DNA of 64,000 nucleotides from Paucibacter sp. TC2R-5 (GCF_025717605.1 NZ_JAJIRQ010000003.1:496001-560000), one strand, 5' to 3'. Shown: positions 17,975 through 28,278, numbered from the stretch's first letter. Translations and numbers: made by a program. The notes: a model not told the origin generated them from the letters alone.

Positions 17975-19312
17975 TCAACGGCCAAAGGGGCCCCAAGTAG
18001 GCTCGCGCACATCGGCCAAGGTCGAGATCAATTTGGCCTTGATCTTGCCGTCCAAGGTGCTGGTCATCAGCACGTCTTTGCCGCCCGCCCGCGAGGCGTA
18101 GACCAGCAAGCGCCCATTCGGCGCAAAGCTTGGGCTTTCGTCATCGTGGCTATCACTGATCTGCTGCACCGCGCCGGAGGCCAAGTCCATCACGCTCAGG
18201 CGAAAGCTATTGCCGCCCTGCCGCGTGATAAAAGCCATGGTGCGTCCGTCCGGGCTGATGGCCGGGCTGATGTTGTAAGCGCCGTTAAACGTCACCCGCT
18301 CGGCCGTGCCGCTTTGCCCGCCCACCGCCATGCGGTAGATCTGCGGGCCGCCGCCTCGGTCGCTGACGAAATAGATCGAGCGCCCATCGGGTGAGAACAC
18401 CGACTCGGTATCGATCGCCGAGCTCTGCGTCAGCCGCCGCAAGCCGCTGCCGTCCCGGTTCATGATGAAGAGCTGCGAGCCGCCTTCGCGTGACAGTGTC
18501 AGCGCGACTTGCTGCCCATCGGGCGAGAACGCCGGCGCGCTATTGGTGCCACGGAAGTCCGCCAACACGCGGCGGCGACCGGTCTGAACATCCTGAATCC
18601 ACACCACCGCCTTGCGCGACTCAAACGACACATAGGCCAACTCTTTGCCGCTTGGTGACCAAGCCGGCGAGATGATGGGGTCAGGGCTTGCCAGCGCGAC
18701 TTGGCCGCCTTCGCCGTCGGCGTCGGTGATGCGCAGGCTGTAGCGCCCGCCGGCCTTGGTGACATAGGCCATGCGGGTGGCGAAAATGCCGCGCTCGCCG
18801 GTCAACTTTTGGTAAATGGTGTCCGAAATGCGGTGCGCGCCCAGGCGCACATCCTCGGGCGCCACGGCATGCGCCTCGCCGCCGAGGTCTTGGCCCTTGA
18901 CCACATCCCAGAGTTTGTAGCGCAAATCAACCCGGCCATCGGCCAAGCGGGCCGCAGAACCGGCCGCCAACGCATCGGCATTGCGCGCCCGCCACTCCGA
19001 CCAAACCGGCTGACTGCCCTCAAACATGCCGGCAGGCGCGTCAATGATGCGGAACTGCCCGCTGCGCTCCAAATTGGAGCGGATGATGGCCGCGACCGGC
19101 TGACCGGCGCGCGCCTCATCACGAAAATCCGGCAAAGCGATTGGCATCTGCGTGCCGCCAACACCGGAAATATCGACCCGGAACTGAGCTTGCGCCGTCA
19201 GACTGAAGCTGCTCGCGGCCAAGGCCCCGACAAAAAGGCCACTTGAATGCAGCAAGGCCGTACGGCGGCTGATGCAGCACGAAGATCGATTCAGGTTGGG
19301 TTGCTCGGGCAT
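17975..19312 (-). CDS. tolB: Tol-Pal translocation protein TolB
   Basis: Periplasmic beta-propeller of about 445 residues that links Pal to TolA. N-terminal domain (about 35-160), then WD40-like TolB repeats with PDGRSIYF, SPAWSPSGKELAYV and SPDGRTMAFI. ATG 19312 is chosen; an earlier TTG at 19351 adds 13 residues. Odd point: the leader contains SRRTALLHSSG followed by a hydrophobic stretch ending LTAQAQ, which resembles a twin-arginine signal, whereas TolB is usually Sec-exported. It is first of the tolB-pal-cpoB cluster. Confidence 0.93.
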   Translation of the reverse strand: MPEQPNLNRSSCCISRRTALLHSSGLFVGALAASSFSLTAQAQFRVDISGVGGTQMPIALPDFRDEARAGQPVAAIIRSNLERSGQFRIIDAPAGMFEGSQPVWSEWRARNADALAAGSAARLADGRVDLRYKLWDVVKGQDLGGEAHAVAPEDVRLGAHRISDTIYQKLTGERGIFATRMAYVTKAGGRYSLRITDADGEGGQVALASPDPIISPAWSPSGKELAYVSFESRKAVVWIQDVQTGRRRVLADFRGTNSAPAFSPDGQQVALTLSREGGSQLFIMNRDGSGLRRLTQSSAIDTESVFSPDGRSIYFVSDRGGGPQIYRMAVGGQSGTAERVTFNGAYNISPAISPDGRTMAFITRQGGNSFRLSVMDLASGAVQQISDSHDDESPSFAPNGRLLVYASRAGGKDVLMTSTLDGKIKAKLISTLADVREPTWGPFGR

Positions 19313-19574
19313 GGGGCTCGCAATCAAATGCACCAATCGGTACGGATTCAAACTGCTGTCTATTCTGCCTGAATGGCATTTTTCGCAGATTCAGCCAACC
19401 CTCGCCCGCCAAAGCAAAGAAGCCAAAGCAAGGAAATAGGCAGCTACTGAGGGCCACATTTTTTCAAGTCGACATCGTCTTTGACGCAGAATCCGCTCAA
19501 GCCCTACGTCGCTGCATCCACAGCGTACGAATCGAAGCAGAAGCCCTCTAAGCCCAATCAAAAGGCGGTTCTTG

Positions 19575-19946
19575 ATGCCCACTATGACAAACATTTTGGT
19601 GGTTGATGACAGCAAGGTTTCGCGCACGGTGGTCGGCGGCCTGATCCGCAACCGCTTGCCGCAAGCTGCGATCTCCGAGGCCGGAGATGGGCGCAGCGCC
19701 CTCGCCATGGCCCTGGAAGCGCTGCCCGACCTGGTGGTGCTGGACATCAATATGCCCGATATGAGTGGCATCGAAGTGGCCGAGGTGCTGCGAGCGCAAG
19801 CACCCCAGCTTCGCATCGCCTTGCTGACTGCCAATGTGCAGGACGCGATGCGCAACAAGGCCGAGGCGCTTGGTGTGCCCATTTTCAAGAAGCCCGCCAA
19901 GGCAGAAGTCATCGATCAGATCCTGGCCTTGCTGGGGCCCGCATGA
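19575..19946 (+). CDS. Single-domain CheY-like response regulator
   Basis: Receiver domain of 123 residues with acidic pair Asp11/Asp12, phosphorylation site Asp57 in VVLDINMPDMSG, Thr/Ser in LLTANV and the conserved Lys in FKKPAK. No output domain. ATG 19575 follows AAGGCGG; an earlier TTG at 19572 and a later ATG at 19584 are possible. Its stop overlaps the next start by ATGA, so it is translationally coupled to the CheC-type phosphatase, a likely partner that dephosphorylates it. 19357-19574 upstream shows nothing recognisable. Confidence 0.9.
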   Translation: MPTMTNILVVDDSKVSRTVVGGLIRNRLPQAAISEAGDGRSALAMALEALPDLVVLDINMPDMSGIEVAEVLRAQAPQLRIALLTANVQDAMRNKAEALGVPIFKKPAKAEVIDQILALLGPA

Positions 19947-20593
19947 GAACGCAGCTGGGTGAATTGGAGCGAGACGCGCTGGCCGAGGCCTTCAACCTGG
20001 CCTTGGGCGAAGCGGCGTCTTCCTTTGCCGACATCGTCAACGAGGAGGTCCATGTCAGCGTGCCCGAGGTAGAAATCCTCACGCGTCAGCAATTGGTGGA
20101 GCGACTGGCCGGCCTGCCCTCGGCCGACAGCAACCCGGCGCTGTGCAGCATCTCGCAGTCGTTTCACAGCGCCGACACCCAACTTGCCACCGAAACCCTG
20201 TTGCTCTTCCCTGAGCGCGGCGGCCTCGAGATCGTCCGTCGCATGCTGGGCGACACTGGCACGCCACTTGAGCATGTCAGCGAGTTGGAGCAAGACGCTC
20301 TTGGAGAGATCGGCAACATCATCATCAACAGCTGCATGAGCAGTCTGGCCGGCATCTTCAAAACCGAGATGATTGGCACCTTACCCAGCGTCGAGCGGGT
20401 ATTGCCGCTGGAATTGTTTGGCCAGCAAAGCCAGGGCGATATCGTGCTGGTGGCGCGCATAGGCATGCGCATGAGCAGCCAAGATGTGACCGGTTTTGTC
20501 TTGTTCCTGATGGACTTGCCCTCGCTGGAAACCGTCATCAGCCTCATACAGCGCTTCTTCGGCCTCGCCGACGATGCGGCTGCCCCCAACTGA
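19943..20593 (+). CDS. CheC-family phosphatase with two active-site motifs
   Basis: 216 residues. The CheC/CheX/FliY signature D-x3-E-x2-N-x22-P occurs twice: Asp11-Glu15-Asn18-Pro41 and Asp118-Glu122-Asn125-Pro148. This is the two-site pattern of true CheC-type CheY-P phosphatases. It is coupled by a 4-bp overlap to the receiver gene upstream and followed after 17 bp by a GGDEF gene. There are no chemotaxis kinases or receptors nearby, so it likely serves a dedicated signalling branch that feeds the cyclase (inference). Confidence 0.85.
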   Translation: MRTQLGELERDALAEAFNLALGEAASSFADIVNEEVHVSVPEVEILTRQQLVERLAGLPSADSNPALCSISQSFHSADTQLATETLLLFPERGGLEIVRRMLGDTGTPLEHVSELEQDALGEIGNIIINSCMSSLAGIFKTEMIGTLPSVERVLPLELFGQQSQGDIVLVARIGMRMSSQDVTGFVLFLMDLPSLETVISLIQRFFGLADDAAAPN

Positions 20594-20610
20594 AGCCGGC
20601 ACCACCAACC

Positions 20611-21987
20611 ATGCATGACGCCGCCGTCCAAGTGCTTGACCTCGGTGTCGTGCTGCTCAACGCCGAAGGCAAGATCGAGATCGTCAATCGCTGGATCAGC
20701 TCGCATGGCCGCTTAAGCCCATCGGTCATGGGCATGAGCTTGGTCGAAGCATTTGGTGACGCCATTGATCCGCGCTTATTGCAGGTGGTCGACGATGCCT
20801 TGAACCGCGGCCGCTCGAACCGGCTCTCGCATGCCTTTCACCCAATGCCCTTGCCGCTCTACCCGCTACGCGGTGCGGCCACCGAGCGCATTCATCAGTC
20901 GATCGACGTCAGCGCCTTGAGCTCCAGCGCAGGCCGGCAATGCCTGCTACAGATTCGCGACATGAGCGAGACCATCCGGCGCGAAGCCCTGCTGAAGCTG
21001 CAAGCCCGCCAATTGGCCGAAGAACTGGCGCGGCTCAAGCAAGCGCAAGAGGATTTGGCACGTCACAGCCTGCGCTTTCGCGAGATGGCCCGCTTGGCGC
21101 CGGTGGGCTTGTTCGAGACCGATATGCAGGGCCGCTTGACCTATTGCAATGACCGTGGCCAGGAACTGTTGGGCTTGAACTTCCCTGCGGATTTGGGCAG
21201 CAATTGGACCAGCGCGTTGGCAGCCGAGGAGGCCGAAGCCTTCCACCGTCGATGGAAAGCGGCCACGGAATCAGCGACACGCTTGACCGAGGAATTCCAA
21301 ATCAGCAAGGGTCGGGACGAGCGTTGGCTGCGACTGGAGGCGGGGCCAATTCGGGATACAAATCAGGTGCCGGTAGGCTTTATTTGCACCTTGATGGACG
21401 TCACCGAATTGCAGCAACGCGCTCAGAGACACGAGCACCGAGCCAATCATGACAACTTGACCGGCCTGCCCAACCGGGGCCGCTTTGAGCAGCGCCTGCG
21501 CGCGGCATTGGCCGGCGCGCAAAGCTTGAGCGGCGAGTTGGCCATCGTCTACCTGGATCTGGACGGCTTCAAGGCCATCAATGACGAGCATGGTCACGCA
21601 GCGGGTGACCAAGTGCTTCAACAAGTCGGCTCGCGCCTGCGCAAGCTGCTGCGGGCAGAGGACTTGGTGGCGCGCCTGGGTGGTGACGAGTTCGCAATAC
21701 TATTTCCGGAGGCTCCGCCTGAAAAGGACGTGAACCATTTGCTGAGCAAGTTATCGCAGTCAATCAGCCGCCCCATGACTTTGGCCCTCAACGGCACTCA
21801 CGCCAGCGTTCAAGTGGGTTGCTCCATGGGAGTGGCACGCTTCCCGCGCCAAGGCGAGGGGATTGAAGCCTTGCTGGCCCAGGCAGATCGTGCCATGTAC
21901 GAGCACAAACTGAGCCGCAAACGTACCGACGACGATATCTCCGGTTTGATCGATCAGCTCAATGGCATGAAGGGCCGCCACGCCTGA
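20611..21987 (+). CDS. PAS-PAS-GGDEF diguanylate cyclase
   Basis: 458-residue cytoplasmic enzyme predicted to make c-di-GMP from two GTP. A PAS-like domain spans about residues 5-118, a helix follows (120-150), a second PAS domain covers about 150-268 with WLRLEAGPIRD and a PAC-type end, then the GGDEF domain (about 275-440). Active site GGDEF at 357-361 is intact; the inhibitory RxxD site (Arg348-Asp351) lies five residues ahead, so product feedback is expected. No EAL domain. It is third in the receiver-CheC-GGDEF operon. The c-di-GMP riboswitches at 7370 and 8206 are plausible readers of the pool it feeds, but that link is inference. Confidence 0.93.
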   Translation: MHDAAVQVLDLGVVLLNAEGKIEIVNRWISSHGRLSPSVMGMSLVEAFGDAIDPRLLQVVDDALNRGRSNRLSHAFHPMPLPLYPLRGAATERIHQSIDVSALSSSAGRQCLLQIRDMSETIRREALLKLQARQLAEELARLKQAQEDLARHSLRFREMARLAPVGLFETDMQGRLTYCNDRGQELLGLNFPADLGSNWTSALAAEEAEAFHRRWKAATESATRLTEEFQISKGRDERWLRLEAGPIRDTNQVPVGFICTLMDVTELQQRAQRHEHRANHDNLTGLPNRGRFEQRLRAALAGAQSLSGELAIVYLDLDGFKAINDEHGHAAGDQVLQQVGSRLRKLLRAEDLVARLGGDEFAILFPEAPPEKDVNHLLSKLSQSISRPMTLALNGTHASVQVGCSMGVARFPRQGEGIEALLAQADRAMYEHKLSRKRTDDDISGLIDQLNGMKGRHA

Positions 21988-21998
21988 TTTTCAGGCAA

Positions 21999-23486
21999 TC
22001 AGAGCAGCACGATATCGTAATGTTCGGTCTGATTGCTGGGTTCCGCAGTCAAGGAGATCGGCTTGCCGATGAAGTCCGACAGCCCCGCCAGATGCTGGCT
22101 TTCCTCATCCAAGAGCATCTCCACCACGTTGGCGGCGGCGACGATGCGGAACTCCTTGGGCGAGAACTGGCGCGCCTCGCGCAGGATCTCGCGCATGATG
22201 TCATAACAGACCGTTCGAGCGGTCTTGACCTGCGCCCTGCCCTCGCAGGTCGGGCAAGGCTCGCACAGCATTCTGGACAGTGATTCACGCGTGCGCTTGC
22301 GTGTCATCTCGACCAGGCCGAGCTGGGTAAAGCCACCCAGCGTGACCTTGGTGCGATCTTTGCTGAGTTGCTTGCGGAACTCGGTCAGCACCGCTGATTT
22401 GTGCTCCTCGCGCGTCATGTCGATGAAGTCGACGATGATGATGCCGCCCAGATTGCGCAGGCGCAGCTGGCGGGTGATGGCACCGGCCGCCTCCAGATTG
22501 GTCTTGAAAATCGTATCGTCGAAATTGCGCGCACCGACAAAGCCACCGGTGTTGACGTCGACCGTCGTCATTGCCTCGGTCTGATCGAAAATCAGATAGC
22601 CGCCGGATTTCAAGTCGACGCGCCGCGCCAGCGCCCGGCTCAGTTCGGCGTCGATATTGTTCAAATCAAAAATCGGCCGCTCGCCCTTGTAATGCTCCAG
22701 CTTGGCGGTCGCCGCCGGCATGAAGAGCTCGCCAAAGCTGTGCAGCACGTCGTACTGCAGCTTGGAGTCGATGCGAATCGAGCCGGTCCGCTCGTTGGCC
22801 AAATCGCGCAGCACGCGCTCGACCAAGCTCAGGTCCTGATGCAGCAGGCTGCCGGGTGGGGAGTTGAAGCCCTTCTCGCGGATCGCGGCCCAGGCCTTGC
22901 GCAGGTAGGCGATGTCGGACGCCAACTCTTCGTCGCTGGCGTCCTCCGCATTGGTGCGCAAGATAAAGCCTCCGCCGCCGCCATCCTCGGGCTTGCCCAC
23001 CAAGGTCTGCATGCGAGTGCGCAGCAACTCACGCGCTTCGGGCGAGCCAATTTTTTGCGAGATGCCGATGTGATCGTCCTGCGGCAAGAACACCAACATG
23101 CGCCCGGCGATGCTGATCTGCGTCGACAGCCTAGCCCCCTTGCTGCCGATAGGGTCCTTGATGACTTGCACGGTCAAGGTCTGACCCTCGAAGACCAAAC
23201 GTTCGATCGGCGTCGCCACGCCACCCTCGGCATGCTGGCTTCGGATATGGCTGGGCGCGCCGTTCACATGCAGGTCGGCCACATGCAAGAACGCCGCGCG
23301 CTCCAAGCCGATGTCGATGAAGGCAGACTGCATGCCCGGCAGCACGCGGGCGACCTTACCCAGGTACACATTGCCGACCAAGCCGCGCTCGAGCGCGCGC
23401 TCGACATGCAACTCCTGGACCGAGCCGTTTTCAACCACGGCCACACGCGTTTCCTGGGGAGACCAGTTGATCAGAATATCTTCCAT
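21999..23486 (-). CDS. rng: Ribonuclease G
   Basis: 495-residue endonuclease for 16S rRNA 5' maturation and mRNA turnover. S1-like RNA-binding domain near residues 36-125 (YLGKVARVLPGM, HVADLHVNG), the DNase-I-like catalytic site with Asp in TTVDVNTGGF and in IIIVDFIDM, and the zinc-link cysteines in CEPCPTCEG. Length matches RNase G and lacks the RNase E C-terminal scaffold. It is the last gene of the minus-strand run that includes maf, rlmH and rsfS, a common order in betaproteobacteria. Confidence 0.95.
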   Translation of the reverse strand: MEDILINWSPQETRVAVVENGSVQELHVERALERGLVGNVYLGKVARVLPGMQSAFIDIGLERAAFLHVADLHVNGAPSHIRSQHAEGGVATPIERLVFEGQTLTVQVIKDPIGSKGARLSTQISIAGRMLVFLPQDDHIGISQKIGSPEARELLRTRMQTLVGKPEDGGGGGFILRTNAEDASDEELASDIAYLRKAWAAIREKGFNSPPGSLLHQDLSLVERVLRDLANERTGSIRIDSKLQYDVLHSFGELFMPAATAKLEHYKGERPIFDLNNIDAELSRALARRVDLKSGGYLIFDQTEAMTTVDVNTGGFVGARNFDDTIFKTNLEAAGAITRQLRLRNLGGIIIVDFIDMTREEHKSAVLTEFRKQLSKDRTKVTLGGFTQLGLVEMTRKRTRESLSRMLCEPCPTCEGRAQVKTARTVCYDIMREILREARQFSPKEFRIVAAANVVEMLLDEESQHLAGLSDFIGKPISLTAEPSNQTEHYDIVLL

Positions 23487-23561
23487 GGCCCTAATCTCGA
23501 ATGTTGACGCATGCGGGCAAACTCGCCGACATGCGTCAAGACACGATTCAAACGTTAGGCA

Positions 23562-24173
23562 TCAGAAACGTACACCCCACTGCCTCAGCAAATGCGCAGT
23601 CTCAAACAAGGGCAAGCCCATGATGCCTGAATAGCTGCCTTCGATGCGAGAAATCCATGCCGCCGCCTGACTTTGAATCGCATAAGCGCCGGCCTTGCCG
23701 TAAGGCTCGCCGCTGTCGATGTACTGTTGGATCTGCTCATCGCTGAGCGGCGCAAAGTCAACCAGGGACACATTCAACGCAACGCTGCGCCGCTCACCCA
23801 GCCCCACGGCAACGGCGGTGATCACACGGTGGCTGCGCCCCGCCAACAAGCGCAAGGTCCGAAAAGCATCGGCGCTATCCAGCGGTTTACCGAGGATTTG
23901 TTGATCGACCGCCACCGTCGTGTCCGAGCACAAGACCGGCGCTGCGGGCAGGCCGCGCGCCGCCAGGCGAGCCAAGGCGGCATCCAACTTGGCCTCGGTG
24001 ACTCGCTCCACATAAGTTTCAGGCGACTCCCCGGCGATCTCCGCTTCCAAGCTTTCAGCATCTTCTTCCGCGCCCGGCAACAGCAAGTCATGGCGCACGC
24101 CGAGCTGCTGCAAAAGCTGGCTCCGGCGCGGGCTTTGTGAAGCAAGATAGATGAAGTCGAAAGCTGCGCTCAT
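23562..24173 (-). CDS. maf: Maf-family nucleotide pyrophosphatase
   Basis: 203 residues. Maf proteins hydrolyse non-canonical or modified NTPs to NMP and pyrophosphate. Seen: [14 protein letters not shown] (residues 13-26), the ETYVERV block, CSDTTVAVD with the catalytic Asp, and a C-terminal [16 protein letters not shown] element typical of the dTTP/UTP-specific branch (YhdE type). It is 75 bp upstream of rng and 20 bp downstream of rlmH in the same direction. Confidence 0.92.
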   Translation of the reverse strand: MSAAFDFIYLASQSPRRSQLLQQLGVRHDLLLPGAEEDAESLEAEIAGESPETYVERVTEAKLDAALARLAARGLPAAPVLCSDTTVAVDQQILGKPLDSADAFRTLRLLAGRSHRVITAVAVGLGERRSVALNVSLVDFAPLSDEQIQQYIDSGEPYGKAGAYAIQSQAAAWISRIEGSYSGIMGLPLFETAHLLRQWGVRF

Positions 24174-24193
24174 GGGCTCAAATCACGGACAAA

Positions 24194-24661
24194 TCATTCT
24201 CGGTGATAGGGGTGCCCCGTCATCACCGTCCAAGCGCGGTACAAGCCCTCGGCCAGCAGCACGCGAGCGAAAGCATGCGGCAAGGTCAGGTCGGACAGAC
24301 GCAGTGTTTCGTCGGCAGTGGCTTTCAAGGACGGCGCCAAACCATCCGGGCCGCCAATGATCAGCGCCACATCGCGGCCGTCCCCCATCCACAGCTTCAT
24401 CCGCTCGGCCAACTGCATGCTGGTGCGGCGCTCGCCGCGTTCATCCAAGATCAGCCGGCGCACACCGCGTGGCAGGGCGGCCTCGATGCGCAGCGCCTCG
24501 GCCGCCATCAATTGCTCGGCCGTTTTGCTGCCTCGCGTCTCCGCCTTGACGGCCTTCAACTCCAAGCGCATTTCGGGCGGAAAGCGCTTGGCGAAGTCTT
24601 CATAGGCCGTATCGGCCCAGGCCGGTTGGCGCTGGCCCACGGCCACCAAAAGCAAACGCAT
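24194..24661 (-). CDS. rlmH: 23S rRNA (pseudouridine1915-N3)-methyltransferase RlmH
   Basis: 155-residue SPOUT methyltransferase that modifies helix 69 in assembled ribosomes. Normal length; the knotted SAM site shows [12 protein letters not shown] (about 72-83), IIGGPDGL (about 102-109) and the C-terminal [16 protein letters not shown]. It follows rsfS with 14 bp between them, the widespread rsfS-rlmH pairing. Confidence 0.95.
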   Translation of the reverse strand: MRLLLVAVGQRQPAWADTAYEDFAKRFPPEMRLELKAVKAETRGSKTAEQLMAAEALRIEAALPRGVRRLILDERGERRTSMQLAERMKLWMGDGRDVALIIGGPDGLAPSLKATADETLRLSDLTLPHAFARVLLAEGLYRAWTVMTGHPYHRE

Positions 24662-24675
24662 GCCGGAACCGAAGC

Positions 24676-25428
24676 TTAGGCGTCGCTGCTCTTCTTGCTG
24701 GCGGCCTTCTTGACCGCAGCCTTGACGGCCGGCTTCGGTGCTGCCCGCTTGACGCCGACGGTCTTGGTCACGGCAGACTTCTTGGCCGCAGCCTTCTTCA
24801 CCGCAGGCTTGGCCGCGCCGACCTTGAGCGTGCTGGTAGCAGGCGTCTTGTGATCCACCTCACGGCTGCTGGTGGACGAACGGTCCACCGGCTTCTTTGC
24901 CGCAGGCTTCTTGACGGCGGGCTTTTCGGCCGCAGCCTTGGCAGCGACCTTCTTGCCCACGCCTGGCTTGCCCGGCAGCGAGGCTGCAACCACCTTTTTA
25001 GCGGCGGTCTTCTTGGCTGCCTTCTTAGGTGCGACCTCTTCCTCGTCGTCTTCTTCCGAGGCCTTGACCAGCTTGGTCTTGCCGTCGCCCAGCGCCATCT
25101 TGACCGGCTTGTCGCCCCACAACTCTTCGAGGTGGTAGTAGTCACGAATGGCCGGCTGCATCACGTGTACAACGGCGGCGCCGCAGTCAACGATGATCCA
25201 CTCGCCGTTTTCCTCGCCTTCGCAGCGCAGCACATCCATGCCGCGCTCCTTGACCGTGACCCGCACGGCCGAAGCCAAAGCCTTGGTCTGCCGGTTGCTG
25301 GTGCCGGACGCGATGATCACGCGCTCAAACAGCGGGGTCAGGTGCTCGGTGTTGAAGACCAAAATATTTTGGGCCTTCACATCTTCCAAACCATCGACGA
25401 TGGCGCGTTGCAGCTTACGAATGTCCAT
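24676..25428 (-). CDS. rsfS: Ribosomal silencing factor RsfS with a histone-H1-like C-terminal tail
   Basis: The first 110 residues are Rsf[22 protein letters not shown], the [20 protein letters not shown] block and the LEELW end. RsfS binds uL14 and blocks 50S-30S joining. Residues about 125-250 are a Lys/Ala/Pro-rich tail with repeated KKAAKK, KPAVKK and AAKK units, doubling the usual length of about 110-130. The tail is basic and low in complexity, like bacterial histone-like extensions, and would bind nucleic acid non-specifically (inference). It lies 7 bp downstream of nadD. Confidence 0.93.
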   Translation of the reverse strand: MDIRKLQRAIVDGLEDVKAQNILVFNTEHLTPLFERVIIASGTSNRQTKALASAVRVTVKERGMDVLRCEGEENGEWIIVDCGAAVVHVMQPAIRDYYHLEELWGDKPVKMALGDGKTKLVKASEEDDEEEVAPKKAAKKTAAKKVVAASLPGKPGVGKKVAAKAAAEKPAVKKPAAKKPVDRSSTSSREVDHKTPATSTLKVGAAKPAVKKAAAKKSAVTKTVGVKRAAPKPAVKAAVKKAASKKSSDA

Positions 25429-25435
25429 TCAGTAC

Positions 25436-26059
25436 CTACTCACTGTAAAGACGGTGGAGGGCAATATACCCCGCCACCGCGTCGCCCACCAAGGGGCTTA
25501 GTTCCTCGTTGCGCGAGGCCAACTCGCGCACTTGGGTGGATGAAACCTGCATCGCCGGCATCGCCAGTTTCAGCATTTTGTTGGGTTCGGCGTGGACGAC
25601 TTCCATGACTTCGGCCGAACCCTGAACTTCTTGACCCGCGCGTGCCGCTACCGCCAGCGTCACCAGGCTTATCAAAGCCCGCCAGTCGCGCCAGGTGTGA
25701 AAGCGCTCGAACTGATCCTGGCCTATCACCAGGAACAATTGCTCAGCTGGATGCGCGGTCTGGCGGGCCCGCACGGTGTCGATGGTGTAGCTCGCCCCAT
25801 CGCGTTCCAGCTCGCTGTCGTCGACCAAAAACCTCGGCTCGCCCGCCACCATCAGCTCGGCCATCGCGCGCCGGTGCAAGGGCGCAGCCAAACCTCGGCC
25901 GGTTTTTTGCCAGGGCCTGCCGGCCGGCATCCACAGCAATTGATCCAAACTCAGCTGAGTCAAGGCGCAATGCGCCAAGCTCAAATGCCCCAGATGAGGA
26001 GGATCAAAACTCCCGCCAAACAGGCCGGTCCGGCCCGTTCCGCCGAGCTTTACAGCCAT
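25436..26059 (-). CDS. nadD: Nicotinate-nucleotide adenylyltransferase NadD
   Basis: 207-residue enzyme that makes deamido-NAD from NaMN and ATP. Nucleotidyltransferase motif [12 protein letters not shown] (residues 15-26, with the HxGH histidines) and the C-terminal SSTQVREL. The start overlaps the hemF end by 10 bp, so it is translated in tandem with hemF; rsfS follows. Confidence 0.94.
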   Translation of the reverse strand: MAVKLGGTGRTGLFGGSFDPPHLGHLSLAHCALTQLSLDQLLWMPAGRPWQKTGRGLAAPLHRRAMAELMVAGEPRFLVDDSELERDGASYTIDTVRARQTAHPAEQLFLVIGQDQFERFHTWRDWRALISLVTLAVAARAGQEVQGSAEVMEVVHAEPNKMLKLAMPAMQVSSTQVRELASRNEELSPLVGDAVAGYIALHRLYSE

Positions 26060-26985
26060 AGATGGGTGGCAGTTTCATGCGCCCAATCGCGTGGCCGCAA
26101 GAAGTCGCTGTACAGCTTGGCCTCTTGCGTACCGTCTTCGGGCGCCCACTGATAACGCCATTTTACGATGGGCGGCATCGACATCAAAATCGCCTCGGTG
26201 CGCCCACCCGATTGCAGGCCAAACAAGGTGCCCCGGTCAAAGACCAGATTGAACTCGACGTAACGCCCGCGCCGATAGGCTTGGAAGTCACGCTCGCGCT
26301 CGGTGTACGCCAGGCCATGACGGCGCTCGACGATGGGCAGATAGGCCGGCACAAAAGCGTCACCGACCGAACGCAACATCGCAAACGCGGCCTCGAAGCC
26401 ACCTTCGGCGTAATCATCAAAGAAGATGCCGCCGATGCCTCGCGGCTCGTCGCGGTGCTTCAGATAGAAATACTCATCACACCAGGGCTTGAAGCGCCCA
26501 TACAGCTCGTCGCCATGCGGCATCAGCGCCGCTTCGCAGGTGCGGTGGAAATGCTGCGCATCACGCTCGAACCCGTAATAAGGCGTCAGGTCCATGCCGC
26601 CGCCAAACCACACGACCGGCTCGGCATCGACCGGGAAGGCCGCGAACATGCGCACATTCATGTGCACCGTCGGCACAAACGGATTGTGCGGATGGATCAC
26701 CAGCGACACACCCATCGCCTCGAACGGCGCACCGGCCAGCTCGGGGCGGTGCTGGGTCGCCGAAGGAGGCAAGACCCGACCCCGCACATGGGAGAAATTG
26801 ACGCCGCCGCGCTCGAAAACCGCGCCGCCCTCGATCAGGCGCGACAGGCCGTCGCCCTCCAGGCGGCTGCCCGGCTCACGGGTCCAGCCGTCGCTGATAA
26901 ATTCGCCGCCATCGGCCGCCTGCAAGGCCGCGACAATGCGCGACTGCAGGTCAAGCAGATAGTCACGTACGAGTTGCGTATTCAA
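26050..26985 (-). CDS. hemF: Oxygen-dependent coproporphyrinogen III oxidase HemF
   Basis: Haem biosynthesis: oxidative decarboxylation of coproporphyrinogen III. The TTG at 26985 is chosen: it overlaps the purD stop (TTGA) and gives 311 residues, the family length; the longer open frame would extend inside purD. Motifs: FSHVRG, the [14 protein letters not shown] substrate-site segment, [13 protein letters not shown] and [10 protein letters not shown]. The TTG start and stop-start overlap suggest translation is tied to purD. Confidence 0.92.
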   Translation of the reverse strand: MNTQLVRDYLLDLQSRIVAALQAADGGEFISDGWTREPGSRLEGDGLSRLIEGGAVFERGGVNFSHVRGRVLPPSATQHRPELAGAPFEAMGVSLVIHPHNPFVPTVHMNVRMFAAFPVDAEPVVWFGGGMDLTPYYGFERDAQHFHRTCEAALMPHGDELYGRFKPWCDEYFYLKHRDEPRGIGGIFFDDYAEGGFEAAFAMLRSVGDAFVPAYLPIVERRHGLAYTERERDFQAYRRGRYVEFNLVFDRGTLFGLQSGGRTEAILMSMPPIVKWRYQWAPEDGTQEAKLYSDFLRPRDWAHETATHLWL

Positions 26986-28262
26986 CGCTTCACCGCCCGA
27001 TAACCGATGTCTTGGCGATACTGCTTGCCTTCGAACTGGATATTGACCAGGCTCTCGTAAGCCAGCGCTTGCGCCTTGCGCACCGACTCGCCCAAAGCAG
27101 TGACGCAAAGCACGCGCCCGCCCGAGGTCTGCAGCTGACCGTCTACTTCTGCGGTGCCGGCGTGGAAGACCATATGGTCCTCCGCATCGGCCGGCAGGCC
27201 GCTGATCGCATCGCCTTTGCGGGGGCTCAGTGGGTAGCCGCTAGCGGCCATCACCACGCCGAGCGCCACGCGCCGGTCCCACTGCAGTTCGACCTGGTCG
27301 AGCGTGCCGTCGGTGGCGTGCAGCAGCACTTCGAGCAGGTCGCTTTTGAGCCGCATCATGATGGGCTGCGTTTCGGGGTCACCCATGCGGGTATTGAACT
27401 CGACCGTGTGCGGCTGTCCCTGAGCGTCAATCATCAAGCCGGCATAGAGAAAACCGGTGAAGGGGATGCCGTCGCGCGCCATGCCTTGGATGGTCGGCAT
27501 GATGATTTCATGCATAGCCTTGGCGTGGACATTGGGCGTCACTACCGGAGCGGGCGAATAAGCGCCCATGCCGCCGGTGTTGGGGCCTTCGTCGCCATCC
27601 TTGAGGCGTTTGTGGTCCTGGCTGGTGGCCAGCGAGACCACGTTCTTGCCGTCACACAAAACGATGAAGCTGGCTTCTTCGCCTTGCAGGAACTGCTCGA
27701 TCACGACCCGCGCCACGCCCTCGTTGTGCACGACACCGAGCTTGTTGTCTTCCAGAATCCAGTCGATCGCCTCATGCGCCTCGGCCAGCGTCATCGCGAC
27801 GACGACGCCCTTGCCGGCCGCCAAGCCATCAGCCTTGATGACGATGGGCACGCCCTGGGCATCCACATAGGCATGGGCTGCAGCCACATCGCTGAAGACC
27901 TCGTAGGCCGCAGTCGGGATGTTGTGGCGCTTCATGAAGTCTTTGGCGAAGGCCTTGGAGGACTCCAGCTGCGCGGCGGCCTTGGTCGGCCCAAAGATGC
28001 GTAGGCCACGGGCGCGGAACTCGTCGACGACGCCGGCGGCCAGATAAGCCTCCGGGCCAACCACGGTCAGCGACACCTTTTGCTCGATAGCAAAGTCGGC
28101 CAGCGCCTTGACATCGGTGATGGCGATATTCGTCAGGCGCGAATCACGCGCGGTGCCGCCGTTGCCGGGCGCCACATAGACCTGACTGACCCGCTCACCC
28201 TGTGCCAGCTTCCAGGCCAGCGCATGTTCGCGACCGCCATTGCCAATTACCAAAACCTTCAT
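26982..28262 (-). CDS. purD: Phosphoribosylamine-glycine ligase PurD
   Basis: 426-residue ATP-grasp enzyme, second step of purine synthesis. ATG 28262 begins [19 protein letters not shown], the N-domain signature; upstream residues are in-frame read-through without family likeness. ATP-grasp core: [30 protein letters not shown] and [12 protein letters not shown]. It sits between yebC and hemF, 16 bp from yebC. Confidence 0.95.
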   Translation of the reverse strand: MKVLVIGNGGREHALAWKLAQGERVSQVYVAPGNGGTARDSRLTNIAITDVKALADFAIEQKVSLTVVGPEAYLAAGVVDEFRARGLRIFGPTKAAAQLESSKAFAKDFMKRHNIPTAAYEVFSDVAAAHAYVDAQGVPIVIKADGLAAGKGVVVAMTLAEAHEAIDWILEDNKLGVVHNEGVARVVIEQFLQGEEASFIVLCDGKNVVSLATSQDHKRLKDGDEGPNTGGMGAYSPAPVVTPNVHAKAMHEIIMPTIQGMARDGIPFTGFLYAGLMIDAQGQPHTVEFNTRMGDPETQPIMMRLKSDLLEVLLHATDGTLDQVELQWDRRVALGVVMAASGYPLSPRKGDAISGLPADAEDHMVFHAGTAEVDGQLQTSGGRVLCVTALGESVRKAQALAYESLVNIQFEGKQYRQDIGYRAVKR

Positions 28263-28278
28263 GCGCAGACTTCCCTTT

